64,000 bases of DNA, taken from positions 57,902-121,901 of the forward strand of contig JAHDHL010000014.1 in NCBI GenBank assembly GCA_020631355.1, written 5' to 3'. The notes below the pieces were generated by a model that searched no databases, had not been told where the DNA came from, and saw only the letters and a program-made list of their open reading frames with translations. Position numbers and translations under genes: made by a program. Below, piece by piece: positions 12,926 to 22,811 of the stretch (positions within the stretch are counted from its first letter, which is position 1; each line of letters opens with the position of its first letter). Source of the DNA: Saprospiraceae bacterium. Its GTDB lineage: Bacteria; Bacteroidota; Bacteroidia; Chitinophagales; Saprospiraceae.

Positions 12926-15841
12926 ATGCATAACATGAAAAAAATACTTACCCTTTTCTTTTCTTTCTTCCTCGTTTACCAGGCAAGTGCCAATATGATA
13001 TTGACAGGTGTGGTGGACGGACCCCTTTCCGGTGGTACCAAGATGGTGGAAGTGTATGTTTACGCTGATATTGCCGACCTGAGTTTGTATGGCTTAGGCT
13101 TCGCAAACAATGGTGGAGGAACCGATGGCCAGGAGTACACTTTTCCTGCGGATGCTGTTACGGCAGGAACATTCCTTTACATCGCAAATAATGCTGATAA
13201 TTTCAATAACTATTTTGGGTTTGCAGCGGATTATATTGATTCTTCCTTGGGTGGATTCAATGGTGATGATGCAATTGAGGTATATGAGAATGGTGCTGTA
13301 ATCGATATCTTCGGAGACGTGGACGTCGATGGTACAGGAACACCTTGGGATCACTTGGATAGTTGGGCTTATCGTGTGGATAATACGGGTCCCGATGGTT
13401 CTACATTCGTATTAGCCAATTGGACAGTCCAGGCTGTGGATTTATTGGATAATACCACAACCAACGCAGAAGCAATGCCTCCGTTCCCATTAGGTACATA
13501 TATGTATGCTGCACCAACCAATCCTGTAGTTTCATTTTCCGGTGCTAATATTTCCGTAAATGAATCCACAGGAACAACGGATGTTACTGTTTCCATCACA
13601 GCGGAGGATGGAAATGATACATCTGTGGATATCGTAGTCGATCCCTCATCCACAGCTGATGCGATGGATTATTCATTGTCAAATGCAACGGTAACATTTC
13701 CTGCCAATGATAATATGAGTCAGGTTGTCACGGTTACCATCAATGATGATATGGATCAGGAATTACAGGAAACCATCGTATTGACACTCGCTAATCCGAC
13801 AAACAATGCGACCCTAGGTGGTAATAGTACATATACGATTACGATTTCTGACAATGATACGCCTATTCCAAACTTGGTCATCAATGAGATCAATTACAAT
13901 GTACCAAGCACGGATTCCTTGGAATTCATCGAGATTTATAACAATGACGTCATGGCAGTGGATCTGAATGGATTCTCTTTCCAGAATGCAATTTCATTTG
14001 ATTTTGTGGTTTCTACAGTCATCAATCCGGGAGAATACTTGGTATTGTGTAATGATGCTGCCGCATTTATGAACGCATTCGGCATTACTGCCATTGATTG
14101 GGGCGGAACACAAGGATTGAACAACACGGGTGAGACCATCGAATTGTATGATGCCGCTGGTAACCTTGTGGATGAATTGACATATGATGATGGTACCGAT
14201 TTCCCAAGTGCTGCCGATGGCCAGGGGCCGTCTCTTGAATTGTGTGACCCGAATGAGGATAACAATGACCCTAACAATTGGTTTGCATCAACCAATCCAA
14301 CAGGAGTTGTCACTGCGTCAGGAGAAGTATTGGCAACGCCCGGTGCTGCGAATTCTGTTACCTGTTTGGCATTCATCGCACCTCAGGTTACATTCTTGGA
14401 TCCTAATCCTTTCGAAACGAACCTTACTCCAGAGGATGCTGGTACATTGACATTCGAGGTAGCCATCGAGGATGGTAATGAAATGCCAACGAATGTTACA
14501 GTGGATGTCATTTCTTCTACTGCAACCGCAGGTTCTGATTTCGACTTTACGCCAATCACTTTGACTTTCCCTGCGAATGTGGAGGATGATACCCTGACTT
14601 TTACAGTAGATATCACCGATGATATGGACCCGGAATTGATTGAGGATATCGTTTTCGGTTTGTCCATGAATGATAATATGTCCGAATTAGTGGATAGCGT
14701 CATGGTAGTTGAAATTGCTGATAATGATTCTCCTGTTGCTGAATTGGTAATCACGGAGATTATGTATAATACACCTAGTGATGACACATTGGAATTCATT
14801 GAAATCCTGAATAATGGAGCAACTACCATTGACCTTTCAGGTGCTCGTTTCTTGGATGGAGTCTTTCACGTATTCGCTGATGGTTCAAGTTTGGATGCAG
14901 GAGCATATATGGTCTTGTGTGTGGATTCTACTGCATTCATGAATGCATTCGGTATTTCTGCCATCCAATGGGATGCAGGTGGATTGAGTAATAACGGTGA
15001 GGATATCTCCCTGTATGATGCTAGTGGTAATCTTGCTGATTATGTGGATTACAACGACGCAGGTGATTTCCCGACAGAGCCGGATGGTTTCGGTCCGTCA
15101 TTGGAACTTTGTGACCCGAATGAGGATAATAATGATCCATTCTTCTGGTTCGCATCCATAGATTCCACTGGCGTTATGATTGATTCAGTTGAAATCGTAG
15201 CGACTCCGGGTATGATGAATTCCGTAACCTGTCTTTCTACAGCTGATCCTGTAGTTACATTCACGGATGAGAGTAATACGGTTATGGAGGATGTAGGTTC
15301 CGCTTTCGTAGGTGTTGAGATTACGAATGGTAATGCAAATGACACGGAAGTAACATTCACAATAGATGTTGCTTCAACTGCTACTGATGGTTCTGATTAT
15401 ACACTATCCAGTACAACAATTACATTCCCGGCAGGGACAACATCAGATATCACTTCCTTGGAGATTCCAATTATCGACGACATGGACACGGAGGTGGATG
15501 AAACCATTATCATAACAATCTCTGCTGATAATAATGCTCAATTGGGTGCTATTACCACTCATACTATTACAATAGAGGATAATGACCCTAATTCTAATCA
15601 GGATGTCTTTGCAGGTTTGGTCAATATCTTCCCGAATCCTGTATCGGATCAATTGAATATCCAATCTGATATCCGATTGGATAGGATTAGAATCGTTAAT
15701 GTTGTGGGACAGACAATCCATCAGATGAATAATCTGAATGGTAATGTACAGATTCCAATGAACCAATTGCCACAAGGATTATACTTTGTGGAGTTGACTT
15801 CGGGCGAAGATGCTGCAACATATCAGATTATTGTAGAGTAA
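12926..15841 (+). CDS. T9SS-secreted protein with lamin-tail (LTD) and Calx-beta domains
   Basis: A 971-aa exported protein. The signal peptide is MKKILTLFFSFFLVYQASA; the ATG at 12935 would also serve, and 12926 adds three residues. An N-terminal LTD-like domain is followed by alternating Calx-beta domains (VTFPANDNMSQVVTV...DDMDQELQETIVLTL) and further LTD domains (LVINEINYN...LEFIEIYNN; LVITEIMYN...LEFIEILNN). The C-terminus carries a type A T9SS sorting domain (VNIFPNPVSDQLNI ... GLYFVELTSG). LTD domains occur in many secreted Bacteroidota proteins, and Calx-beta domains bind calcium. The likely place is the cell surface or medium. A strong terminator follows. Confidence 0.92.
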   Translation: MHNMKKILTLFFSFFLVYQASANMILTGVVDGPLSGGTKMVEVYVYADIADLSLYGLGFANNGGGTDGQEYTFPADAVTAGTFLYIANNADNFNNYFGFAADYIDSSLGGFNGDDAIEVYENGAVIDIFGDVDVDGTGTPWDHLDSWAYRVDNTGPDGSTFVLANWTVQAVDLLDNTTTNAEAMPPFPLGTYMYAAPTNPVVSFSGANISVNESTGTTDVTVSITAEDGNDTSVDIVVDPSSTADAMDYSLSNATVTFPANDNMSQVVTVTINDDMDQELQETIVLTLANPTNNATLGGNSTYTITISDNDTPIPNLVINEINYNVPSTDSLEFIEIYNNDVMAVDLNGFSFQNAISFDFVVSTVINPGEYLVLCNDAAAFMNAFGITAIDWGGTQGLNNTGETIELYDAAGNLVDELTYDDGTDFPSAADGQGPSLELCDPNEDNNDPNNWFASTNPTGVVTASGEVLATPGAANSVTCLAFIAPQVTFLDPNPFETNLTPEDAGTLTFEVAIEDGNEMPTNVTVDVISSTATAGSDFDFTPITLTFPANVEDDTLTFTVDITDDMDPELIEDIVFGLSMNDNMSELVDSVMVVEIADNDSPVAELVITEIMYNTPSDDTLEFIEILNNGATTIDLSGARFLDGVFHVFADGSSLDAGAYMVLCVDSTAFMNAFGISAIQWDAGGLSNNGEDISLYDASGNLADYVDYNDAGDFPTEPDGFGPSLELCDPNEDNNDPFFWFASIDSTGVMIDSVEIVATPGMMNSVTCLSTADPVVTFTDESNTVMEDVGSAFVGVEITNGNANDTEVTFTIDVASTATDGSDYTLSSTTITFPAGTTSDITSLEIPIIDDMDTEVDETIIITISADNNAQLGAITTHTITIEDNDPNSNQDVFAGLVNIFPNPVSDQLNIQSDIRLDRIRIVNVVGQTIHQMNNLNGNVQIPMNQLPQGLYFVELTSGEDAATYQIIVE

Positions 15842-15859
15842 TACATCCTGATTCAAACT

Positions 15860-15899
15860 AAAAAGTCCGAATATGCAAATAGTCATATTCGGACTTTTT
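15860..15899 (+). terminator. Rho-independent terminator after the LTD/Calx-beta gene
   Basis: A 16-bp perfect inverted repeat (AAAAAGTCCGAATATG and its complement) encloses an 8-base loop and ends in five T residues. Confidence 0.9.
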
Positions 15900-16033
15900 A
15901 ATAGGCTTGATTTAATACATATGTAATTAATTTGTCATTCAGATTATGGTAAATTCGTATTTTGTGATGCCAGACAAATTCAATATCCAAAAAATAGATT
16001 ATTTCAATTAACCAATTAAAGATACCTCCTAAC

Positions 16034-17698
16034 ATGTTCAAGAAATTTACATTTTTCTCTCTTGTAATGTTGTTTTTCGGTCAGATGGCCACAGCACAGG
16101 TGATGATTAGCTTCGAATTCGTAAGCGAACACACCAAGGAAGAATTGCAGGATATCCTAACGGATTTCGGAATACCAGCAGTTCTTGCTCCCGTGTACTA
16201 TGATATTGAAGTGTATAAGATAACCTATGAGACACCTAATGGTGATGGTTCTGCCATGACTACTGCGACTGGTGCAGCCTGTTTCCCAAAGGGATATATC
16301 TGCAATAGTCCCATCGCAAGTTACCTACATGGTACGACATCTTCCAAAACAGGCGTGCCATCATATGGCTCAACAGAATTGGTAATCGGCCAGCTATGGG
16401 CTGGAAGGGGATACATTACTTCTTTGCCTGATTATCTGGGATTGGGTGATTCCCCGGGGATGCACCCTTATGTACATGCCAAATCCGAAGCAACTGCTTC
16501 CATAGACATGATTCGTGCTACCAAGGAATTGTCTGATGAGTTGGGCCATTCATTCAATGATGAATTATTCTTGTTCGGATACTCACAAGGAGGGCACTCC
16601 GCAGTAGCTACTTTCAAGGAAATACAGGAAAATCTTTCTGATGAGATGACCGTGACTGCATGTTATGGAATGTCAGGTCCCTATGATGTGGCAGGTGTAC
16701 AAACTGATTTCATCAACTCAGGCCAACCATATGCTACTCCCGGTTATTTGCCATATGTCTTTTTGGGATACCAGAGTGTCTATGGTAACCTATATCAGAA
16801 TTCATTGAGTGAAGTATTGGTGGCTCCATATGATACAACCTTACCTCCCTTGTTTGATGGTACTCATGGAATGGGTGAAATCAACGATGCTTGTACACCG
16901 GTTCCGACTGATATGGTTGTTCCATCTTACCAAGCGGATTTCGAAACCAATCCTGACCATCCTTTCAGAGTGGCTTTGGAAGACAATACGCTGACTCATT
17001 GGAAACCAGAATCTCCGATCAGATTGTATTATTGTACGGAAGATGAGCAGGTGTTTTATGAAAATTCGGAAGTGGCTCGTGATTCATTCTTGAACAGAGG
17101 TGCGCCGGATGTACACGCTGTTAATTTTGGTGCTTACGACCACGGAGGTTGTGTGCAGTTTTGTTTGTTCAATGCATTGTTATCGATGGATTCTTTTGCA
17201 ACGGGTCCCACTGTTTTGTTGGATTATGCGGTTGCTACTGAAGAATCCTCTGCAGGAGCAATGGATGGCAGTATCACCTTATCAGCTAATGCAGATGCTG
17301 GAAACCTAAGTTTTGCTTGGAATACAGGTGCAACAGGACCCACATTGGAAAACATTGGTGCAGGTGATTATATGGTAACTGTTACGAGTGATATTGGATG
17401 CGAAAGAGTATTTGAATTCAATTTCGACCAGCTTCTATCGAATGATTCACCAATTTTGCAACAATTGGACATCAATCCGAATCCTGCTACGGATTTTATC
17501 AATATCAGACTGGAGGAATATTCTGAATATCGTATTGAGATGTATGACCTTGGTGGTAGATTAGTAAAGGACATCAACTTTGCAGCTGACCAATCATATA
17601 CACTTGATGTATCAGATTTGAATGATGGCATGCATTTCATCCAAATGACTGATTTGAATAGCGGACAGCAACATATCGGAAAAGTAATTGTAGAATAA
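16034..17698 (+). CDS. Secreted alpha/beta-hydrolase (lipase/esterase-like) with T9SS sorting domain
   Basis: A 554-aa protein with signal peptide MFKKFTFFSLVMLFFGQMATA. The hydrolase domain (about residues 30-390) contains HGTTSSK (oxyanion-hole region), ADYLGLGDS-like text (PDYLGLGDSPG) and the nucleophile elbow FGYSQGGHSA with Ser near residue 183; a late His lies in FGAYDHGGC. These are features of the secretory lipase / alpha-beta hydrolase group. A short SprB/PKD-like linker (ITLSANADAGNLSFAWNTGA) leads to a type A T9SS C-terminal domain (LDINPNPATDFINI). The substrate is unknown; an extracellular ester is likely. It is monocistronic, with terminators on both sides. Confidence 0.88.
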   Translation: MFKKFTFFSLVMLFFGQMATAQVMISFEFVSEHTKEELQDILTDFGIPAVLAPVYYDIEVYKITYETPNGDGSAMTTATGAACFPKGYICNSPIASYLHGTTSSKTGVPSYGSTELVIGQLWAGRGYITSLPDYLGLGDSPGMHPYVHAKSEATASIDMIRATKELSDELGHSFNDELFLFGYSQGGHSAVATFKEIQENLSDEMTVTACYGMSGPYDVAGVQTDFINSGQPYATPGYLPYVFLGYQSVYGNLYQNSLSEVLVAPYDTTLPPLFDGTHGMGEINDACTPVPTDMVVPSYQADFETNPDHPFRVALEDNTLTHWKPESPIRLYYCTEDEQVFYENSEVARDSFLNRGAPDVHAVNFGAYDHGGCVQFCLFNALLSMDSFATGPTVLLDYAVATEESSAGAMDGSITLSANADAGNLSFAWNTGATGPTLENIGAGDYMVTVTSDIGCERVFEFNFDQLLSNDSPILQQLDINPNPATDFINIRLEEYSEYRIEMYDLGGRLVKDINFAADQSYTLDVSDLNDGMHFIQMTDLNSGQQHIGKVIVE

Positions 17699-17720
17699 AA
17701 TATAATTATTATTCAACCAG

Positions 17721-17753
17721 AAAAGGGAATGAACTTAAAGTTCATTCCCTTTT
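17721..17753 (+). terminator. Rho-independent terminator after the secreted hydrolase gene
   Basis: A 15-bp perfect stem (AAAAGGGAATGAACT and complement) with a 3-base loop, continuing into a run of T up to 17756. Confidence 0.9.
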
Positions 17754-18236
17754 TTTATTCGATAAAATAAATCGTAAGTATTTGGTTAATAATAATTTAT
17801 ATTAATTTATTGGATATTTCACCCAATAAATGCTACATATTGTAATTGGAATGAATGCGATAGTACGTGATATTTGTAACAAATCATACACAATAAGCGA
17901 GTTGGTTCTATTTTTTTACAAAAAAATAGTTTAATTAGCTATATATCAATGTGTTATAATTGTTAATTATAATTTTTTTTCAACAAAAAAATTATTTCGA
18001 TATTGAATTAGAATCAATCTTATTGTAGATTTATAATATATGTGTGTAGAAATTTATATGCATATACCATTGCAAATCACTGAATAACCAGAAATGACGA
18101 ATGCTTCTTGGCTGACCTTGGGCATAGGGTAAGTAGTACATTATTCAGATACAAGTCGAATCAATCAAATATCTAATCTTGTGGTGCACGAGGTTGGGCT
18201 GACCAACTCATGTATATCACCAAAAAATTAAGTCGC
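17754..18236. other. AT-rich intergenic region of about 480 bases upstream of the tandem-repeat protein
   Basis: No gene or RNA was recognised. The first 300 bases are very AT-rich with several A and T runs. The octamer GGCTGACC occurs twice (18110 and 18197), the second within a small GTTGG/CCAAC inverted repeat just before the ATG at 18210. No perfect TAnnTTTG element was found. It probably carries the promoter and leader of the following gene. Confidence 0.5.
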
Positions 18237-21200
18237 ATGAAAACAAAATCACTACTTTACCTACCCATGATGGTATTGATGTTTTCCACTATGCTTTGCT
18301 ATCAGGCAAATGCTCAACTAGTGGAAGTCATCAGCCAGAATACCTGCGAAAATGCCAATGCTTCTGAAGTGCATGTCGTAAATGAGAATACTGGAACTTT
18401 ATTGAGTGACGGATTCCCTGATGGGGATTTTAATTTTATTCTGAGCAATGCTGATGGTTCCTATACCGATTTCAGTAATGACGGGATTTTTACGGGAATT
18501 CCTGATGGGACGGGATATTTTGTCATTATTCATAGCAATATCAACAACACACAATACCAATGTCCTAATTTAGTTGATATCCTTACAGACAACAGCCCGG
18601 TCATTGAAGTGGATTTGCTGACAGATCCCCAATGCCCCGGAGATTCAGTAGTATATTCTGTATCCTTGGTTTGTGGTGGCACACCTCCTTTCACATTTCT
18701 TGTAGACACAGAAAGTGGTTTGCTGACAAGTCCTAATGGTATATTTTATGATATCAATGGAGGATATTTTTCAGTGATTGACTCAGAGGGTACTACCAGT
18801 AATACGGTTGTGATGGATTCTCCATTTCCATTTGTACCATTGTCACTGAGCGAACCAGTTGTTCAGGAAGGTTGTGATTCACTACAACAATCGACTGTAA
18901 GCACAGTTGCGACAGGTGGTGATGGCAATTACACTTATTACGCAATAAATGCTGCGGATGGTGTCAGTATTCAGAATACGTCCGGCGTTTTCAACTTGGA
19001 AGCTGGCTCATATTATATTGGTGTCTCTGATGGTAGCGGTTGTAATCATCAATGTCCACAACTGGTTGTTGTAGGAACATGCTGCGATGATTTTGAGGTA
19101 AATGTAAGTACGATTGTTTGCCCCTCAAATGCTATCGGTGGTCTAACAGGAGGTACAGCTACTTTTAGTGTAGGTAATAGTGCCTCATTCAGTATAGTCG
19201 GACCTGCAGGTACTCTCGTGAGCACACAGGGAGAAAGCGTATCTTATATGGATTTGTCCGCAGGGACATATAATTATACAGCTACGGATGAGAACGGATG
19301 CAGTGAGGATGGCTCTTTTATCATAGACCAAGCAGACGATTATACCTTGACGGTCTTGGATTTTGCCTATGATTGTACTACAGGATTGATTGATGCCACT
19401 GTAGAGTTAGGCGGTTATAATCCGGATGGTGGAGGATATTTCACAATGGCATATGGAACTGTAGACCCTGTTTTTGTGATAGAGGATTTGATGCCCGGTC
19501 AGGAAATATCAACGATGATATGTCCATCCATCACCTTGGAAGCCTGCCCTGGAACAGTAGGATTTACTGTTCCGGATTCAATACCGAGTTTTGAAGTAGG
19601 AGTTGAAACTGAAATGTGTCCATCCAATTCTTCGAATGCATCCCAATTAGGAACCATAACATTATCATTCCCAGATGGGACATCATACTACACGGTTACC
19701 GATGGAGTGAATTCATGGACCAATGCTGCGTCTACCATCTTTGATAATGATATCGTCATAGAGGATTTACCAGAGGGGTTGTACACATTTACGATTACGA
19801 ATGACACTGGTTGTTCACAGACAATTGATGTCCAATTAGTAACTCCGGATGATTACACCTTGACGGTCTTGGATTTTGCCTATAATTGTACTACGGGATT
19901 GGTTGATGCGACGGTCGAACTAGGAGGCTATAATCCTGATGGCGGAGGATATTTCACTCTGTCTTATGGAACTGTAGACCCTGTTTTTGTCATTGAGGAC
20001 TTAACTCCGGGAGAAGTGATATCAACCATGATATGCCCTTCAGTTGCTTTGGAAGCATGTCCGGGTACGGTCGGATTTACTGTTCCTGATTCATTCTCTG
20101 ATTTTGGAGTGGAAGTTGAAACTGAAATGTGCCCATCCAATTCTAATAATGCTGACCAAGGAGGTACGATTACCGTTACCATTACCGACGGAACTGCACC
20201 TTTCACTATGACCGATGGAACAGATATATGGACTTCCAACAGCTGGTCGAATGGCGCAAATAGTTATATCGTTGCTCAAGGTATGGATGAGGGATTCTAT
20301 TCATTCATCATTACGGATGCCAATGGATGTACCCAATCTGTGGATGTACAGCTTCAGGCACCGGATGATTATACTCTGACTGTTCTGGAATATGCCTACG
20401 ATTGCACTACTGGATTAGTGAATGCAACAATAGAATTGGGCGGTTATAACCCTGATGGAGGTGGTTATTACCTATGGGGATATGGTTCTGTCGACCCTGT
20501 ATTTGTTATTGATGGATTAACTCCGGGAGAGGTCATATCCACAACAATGTGTCCTGATATTACATTGGAAGCATGTCCCGGTACAGTTGGCTTTACTGTT
20601 CCTGATTCATTATCAGGATTCGAGGTAGAAGCTGAAACTGAGATATGCCCATCTAATGCTAATAACTCCAATGGTGCAGGAAACATCATTCTGTCAATTG
20701 CTGGAGGTACGGCACCATTTATCATCACAGATGGCACTTCGGGTACAGTTGCAATGATTACAGAGGATTACTATGTAGTCGAGGACTTGATGGAAGGTAC
20801 TTATACATATTCAATAACTGATGCTACGGGCTGTTCACAGACTGTGGATGTCTTACTTGAGGCACCTGAGGATTACAGCCTTACTGTATTGGACTTTACT
20901 TATGATTGTCAAACTGGATTGGTTGATGCAACAGTAGAATTGGGAGGTTATAATCCTGATGGTGGAGGCTATTTCACTATGGCTTACGGAACGGTAGACC
21001 CTGTGTTTGTTATCGAGGGCTTGACTCCCGGCCAAGTGGTGTCAACCATGATATGCCCATCCATTGCTTTGGAAGCTTGTCCCGGTACAGTTGGTTTTGT
21101 TGTCCCGGATTCATTCTCAGGATTCGAAGTGGAAGTAGAAACTGAAATTTGCCCTTCCAATTCAACTAACTCAACTAATGGGGGTAGTATTATTCTTTCA

Positions 21201-22712
21201 ATTACAGGAGGAGTAGCACCTTATATTGTAGTTGATGGTGTTACAGGTTCGACTACCACAGTCATAGGTGATTTTCATGTTATCGACGGCTTGTCTGAAG
21301 GCACTTATACATATTCAATAACTGACGCTACGGGTTGTACACAAACAGTGGATGTCGTACTTGAAACTCCTGAGGATTATAGCCTTACTGTATTGGACTT
21401 TACTTATGATTGTTCAACTGGATTGGTTGATGCAACAGTAGAATTGGGTGGTTATAATCCTGATGGCGGAGGTTATTTCACGATGGCTTATGGATCAGTT
21501 GATCCTGTATTTGTTATCGAGGGTTTAACTCCCGGCCAGGAAGTATCAACTGTGATATGCCCCTCCATTGCCTTGGAAGCTTGTCCGGGTATTGTAGGAT
21601 TTACTGTTCCTGATTCAATGGGACCATTTAATGTAACTGTGACAACAGATGCTTGCCCCTCCAATTCTATAAATTTTGCCGGTGGTACGATTGTCCTAAG
21701 CTTTGATGGTACGGGTCCTTACTATGTGACCAGTGATTCCGGGCTAACGGGTACAAGTTTACAGGGTGAGGATTTGGTTTGGAATAATGTCCCAGAGGGC
21801 ATCGTTGAAATTTATGTTTCTGATGATAACGGCTGTATACAATCTGTAATGGCTACGGTGGATTACCCGGAGGATTATGCAATGCTTATTTCCGCAACTG
21901 AAGTTGATTGTGCGACAGGGCTTGTAAATGTAACGGTAGATATCTCAGGTTATAATCCTGATGGTGATGGATATTATCTAATGGGAGTAGGATATGTGGA
22001 TACGCCGTATACCTTTGAGGGATTGAATCCCGGGGAAGAATATAATTTTACAATCTGTCCATCCCTGACATTGGAACAATGTCCCGGTAATGTAAGCTTC
22101 ACAGTTCCTGTTGATAGCACGGCCTCAAGTAATATCTTGGTTAATGCAGAGGTGACCTGTGATGCAGGGAATACTGGTGTGATGAATTATGGTACCATAA
22201 TATTGGATATCCAAGGTGGGCAATTACCTTATGTTATCATACACGAGAATGCGAATGAAATCATTACGTCCACCCAAGTGACTGTTGTATTCGACCAGCT
22301 GGATGATGGTGTCCATACATTCACTGTCATGGATAATAATGGATGTTCAGTCATCTTAGATGTACAAGTCAGTTGTCCCAATTTATTCCAGATTCCTGCT
22401 AACATAGGGCCATTCAGGGATCCAAGGAATATCTTCCTTTTCCCTAACCCTGTGAGCATTCCGCAAAGGGTAGTGAATGTTGAATATAATATGGAATGGG
22501 ATGCTAGTATTGCCGTCAATGGAGGTAATCTATTGGTGATTACTGAGTTGTCAACTGGTCGTATTATCGAAAGGATTGTTCTGGAGAAATCCAAGGGAAT
22601 CGAAACCATAGATATTAGTGAATACCATCCCGGAACCTATATAGCAACTTTACGTTCAAATCACGAAAACCTTAAACAAGCATCACAGGTTTTTATCGTA
22701 CATGATAGATGA
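18237..22712 (+). CDS. Secreted tandem-repeat surface protein, 1491 aa, with T9SS-like C-terminus
   Basis: The start at 18237 gives signal peptide MKTKSLLYLPMMVLMFS...ANAQ; an ATG at 18210 would add nine residues. After three divergent cysteine-containing domains come six consecutive units of 166-172 residues. Each begins with (D/E)DY(T/S)LTVLDF and contains ELGGYNPDGGGY, VDPVFVIEGL, ICPSIALEACPGTVGFTVPDS and ETEICPSN. The sixth unit is divergent. The C-terminus (NIFLFPNPVSIPQRVVNVEY ... GTYIATLRSNHE) resembles a T9SS sorting domain. Conserved paired cysteines suggest disulfide-stabilised beta-sandwich modules. No catalytic motif was seen; a surface or adhesive role is inference. The module family is not one I can name. 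Confidence 0.9.
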   Translation: MKTKSLLYLPMMVLMFSTMLCYQANAQLVEVISQNTCENANASEVHVVNENTGTLLSDGFPDGDFNFILSNADGSYTDFSNDGIFTGIPDGTGYFVIIHSNINNTQYQCPNLVDILTDNSPVIEVDLLTDPQCPGDSVVYSVSLVCGGTPPFTFLVDTESGLLTSPNGIFYDINGGYFSVIDSEGTTSNTVVMDSPFPFVPLSLSEPVVQEGCDSLQQSTVSTVATGGDGNYTYYAINAADGVSIQNTSGVFNLEAGSYYIGVSDGSGCNHQCPQLVVVGTCCDDFEVNVSTIVCPSNAIGGLTGGTATFSVGNSASFSIVGPAGTLVSTQGESVSYMDLSAGTYNYTATDENGCSEDGSFIIDQADDYTLTVLDFAYDCTTGLIDATVELGGYNPDGGGYFTMAYGTVDPVFVIEDLMPGQEISTMICPSITLEACPGTVGFTVPDSIPSFEVGVETEMCPSNSSNASQLGTITLSFPDGTSYYTVTDGVNSWTNAASTIFDNDIVIEDLPEGLYTFTITNDTGCSQTIDVQLVTPDDYTLTVLDFAYNCTTGLVDATVELGGYNPDGGGYFTLSYGTVDPVFVIEDLTPGEVISTMICPSVALEACPGTVGFTVPDSFSDFGVEVETEMCPSNSNNADQGGTITVTITDGTAPFTMTDGTDIWTSNSWSNGANSYIVAQGMDEGFYSFIITDANGCTQSVDVQLQAPDDYTLTVLEYAYDCTTGLVNATIELGGYNPDGGGYYLWGYGSVDPVFVIDGLTPGEVISTTMCPDITLEACPGTVGFTVPDSLSGFEVEAETEICPSNANNSNGAGNIILSIAGGTAPFIITDGTSGTVAMITEDYYVVEDLMEGTYTYSITDATGCSQTVDVLLEAPEDYSLTVLDFTYDCQTGLVDATVELGGYNPDGGGYFTMAYGTVDPVFVIEGLTPGQVVSTMICPSIALEACPGTVGFVVPDSFSGFEVEVETEICPSNSTNSTNGGSIILSITGGVAPYIVVDGVTGSTTTVIGDFHVIDGLSEGTYTYSITDATGCTQTVDVVLETPEDYSLTVLDFTYDCSTGLVDATVELGGYNPDGGGYFTMAYGSVDPVFVIEGLTPGQEVSTVICPSIALEACPGIVGFTVPDSMGPFNVTVTTDACPSNSINFAGGTIVLSFDGTGPYYVTSDSGLTGTSLQGEDLVWNNVPEGIVEIYVSDDNGCIQSVMATVDYPEDYAMLISATEVDCATGLVNVTVDISGYNPDGDGYYLMGVGYVDTPYTFEGLNPGEEYNFTICPSLTLEQCPGNVSFTVPVDSTASSNILVNAEVTCDAGNTGVMNYGTIILDIQGGQLPYVIIHENANEIITSTQVTVVFDQLDDGVHTFTVMDNNGCSVILDVQVSCPNLFQIPANIGPFRDPRNIFLFPNPVSIPQRVVNVEYNMEWDASIAVNGGNLLVITELSTGRIIERIVLEKSKGIETIDISEYHPGTYIATLRSNHENLKQASQVFIVHDR
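19335..22370 (+). repeat. Six tandem ~500-516-bp coding repeats
   Basis: Units start at 19335, 19848, 20364, 20868, 21372 and 21870, that is spacings of 513, 516, 504, 504 and 498 bases, all multiples of three. Units 4 and 5 are nearly identical in their first half (both read GATTATAGCCTTACTGTATT or very close), which points to recent duplication; unit 6 is the most diverged. Confidence 0.9.
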
Positions 22713-22727
22713 TTTGAATGTAATACT

Positions 22728-22743
22728 AACCTGCTTGCAGGTT
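22728..22743 (+). terminator. Small hairpin after the tandem-repeat gene
   Basis: AACCTGC-TT-GCAGGTT is a perfect 7-bp stem starting 15 bases after the stop codon. It lacks a T run, so it may be a processing or stabilising hairpin rather than a terminator. Confidence 0.35.
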
Positions 22744-22772
22744 GATGCATAATTCAGATTTCTAATGTTTGC

Positions 22773-22806
22773 CATGAGCCATTCCTGAAAGCAGGTTTGG
22801 CTCATG
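22773..22806. terminator. Bidirectional hairpin between convergent genes
   Basis: CATGAGCCA / TGGCTCATG (9 bp) encloses an inner CCTG-AAAG-CAGG stem, separated by a 2-base internal loop. It lies between the convergent tandem-repeat gene and the carboxyltransferase gene and could end both transcripts. Confidence 0.6.
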
Positions 22807-22811
22807 TTTAT

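Noticed and set aside
18110..18204. Duplicated octamer GGCTGACC upstream of the tandem-repeat gene
   Set aside because: Two copies of eight bases are weak evidence for a regulatory site; mentioned only in the intergenic entry.
19335..22370. CRISPR-like array
   Set aside because: The repeats are about 500 bp, in frame and coding, not short repeats with unique spacers.
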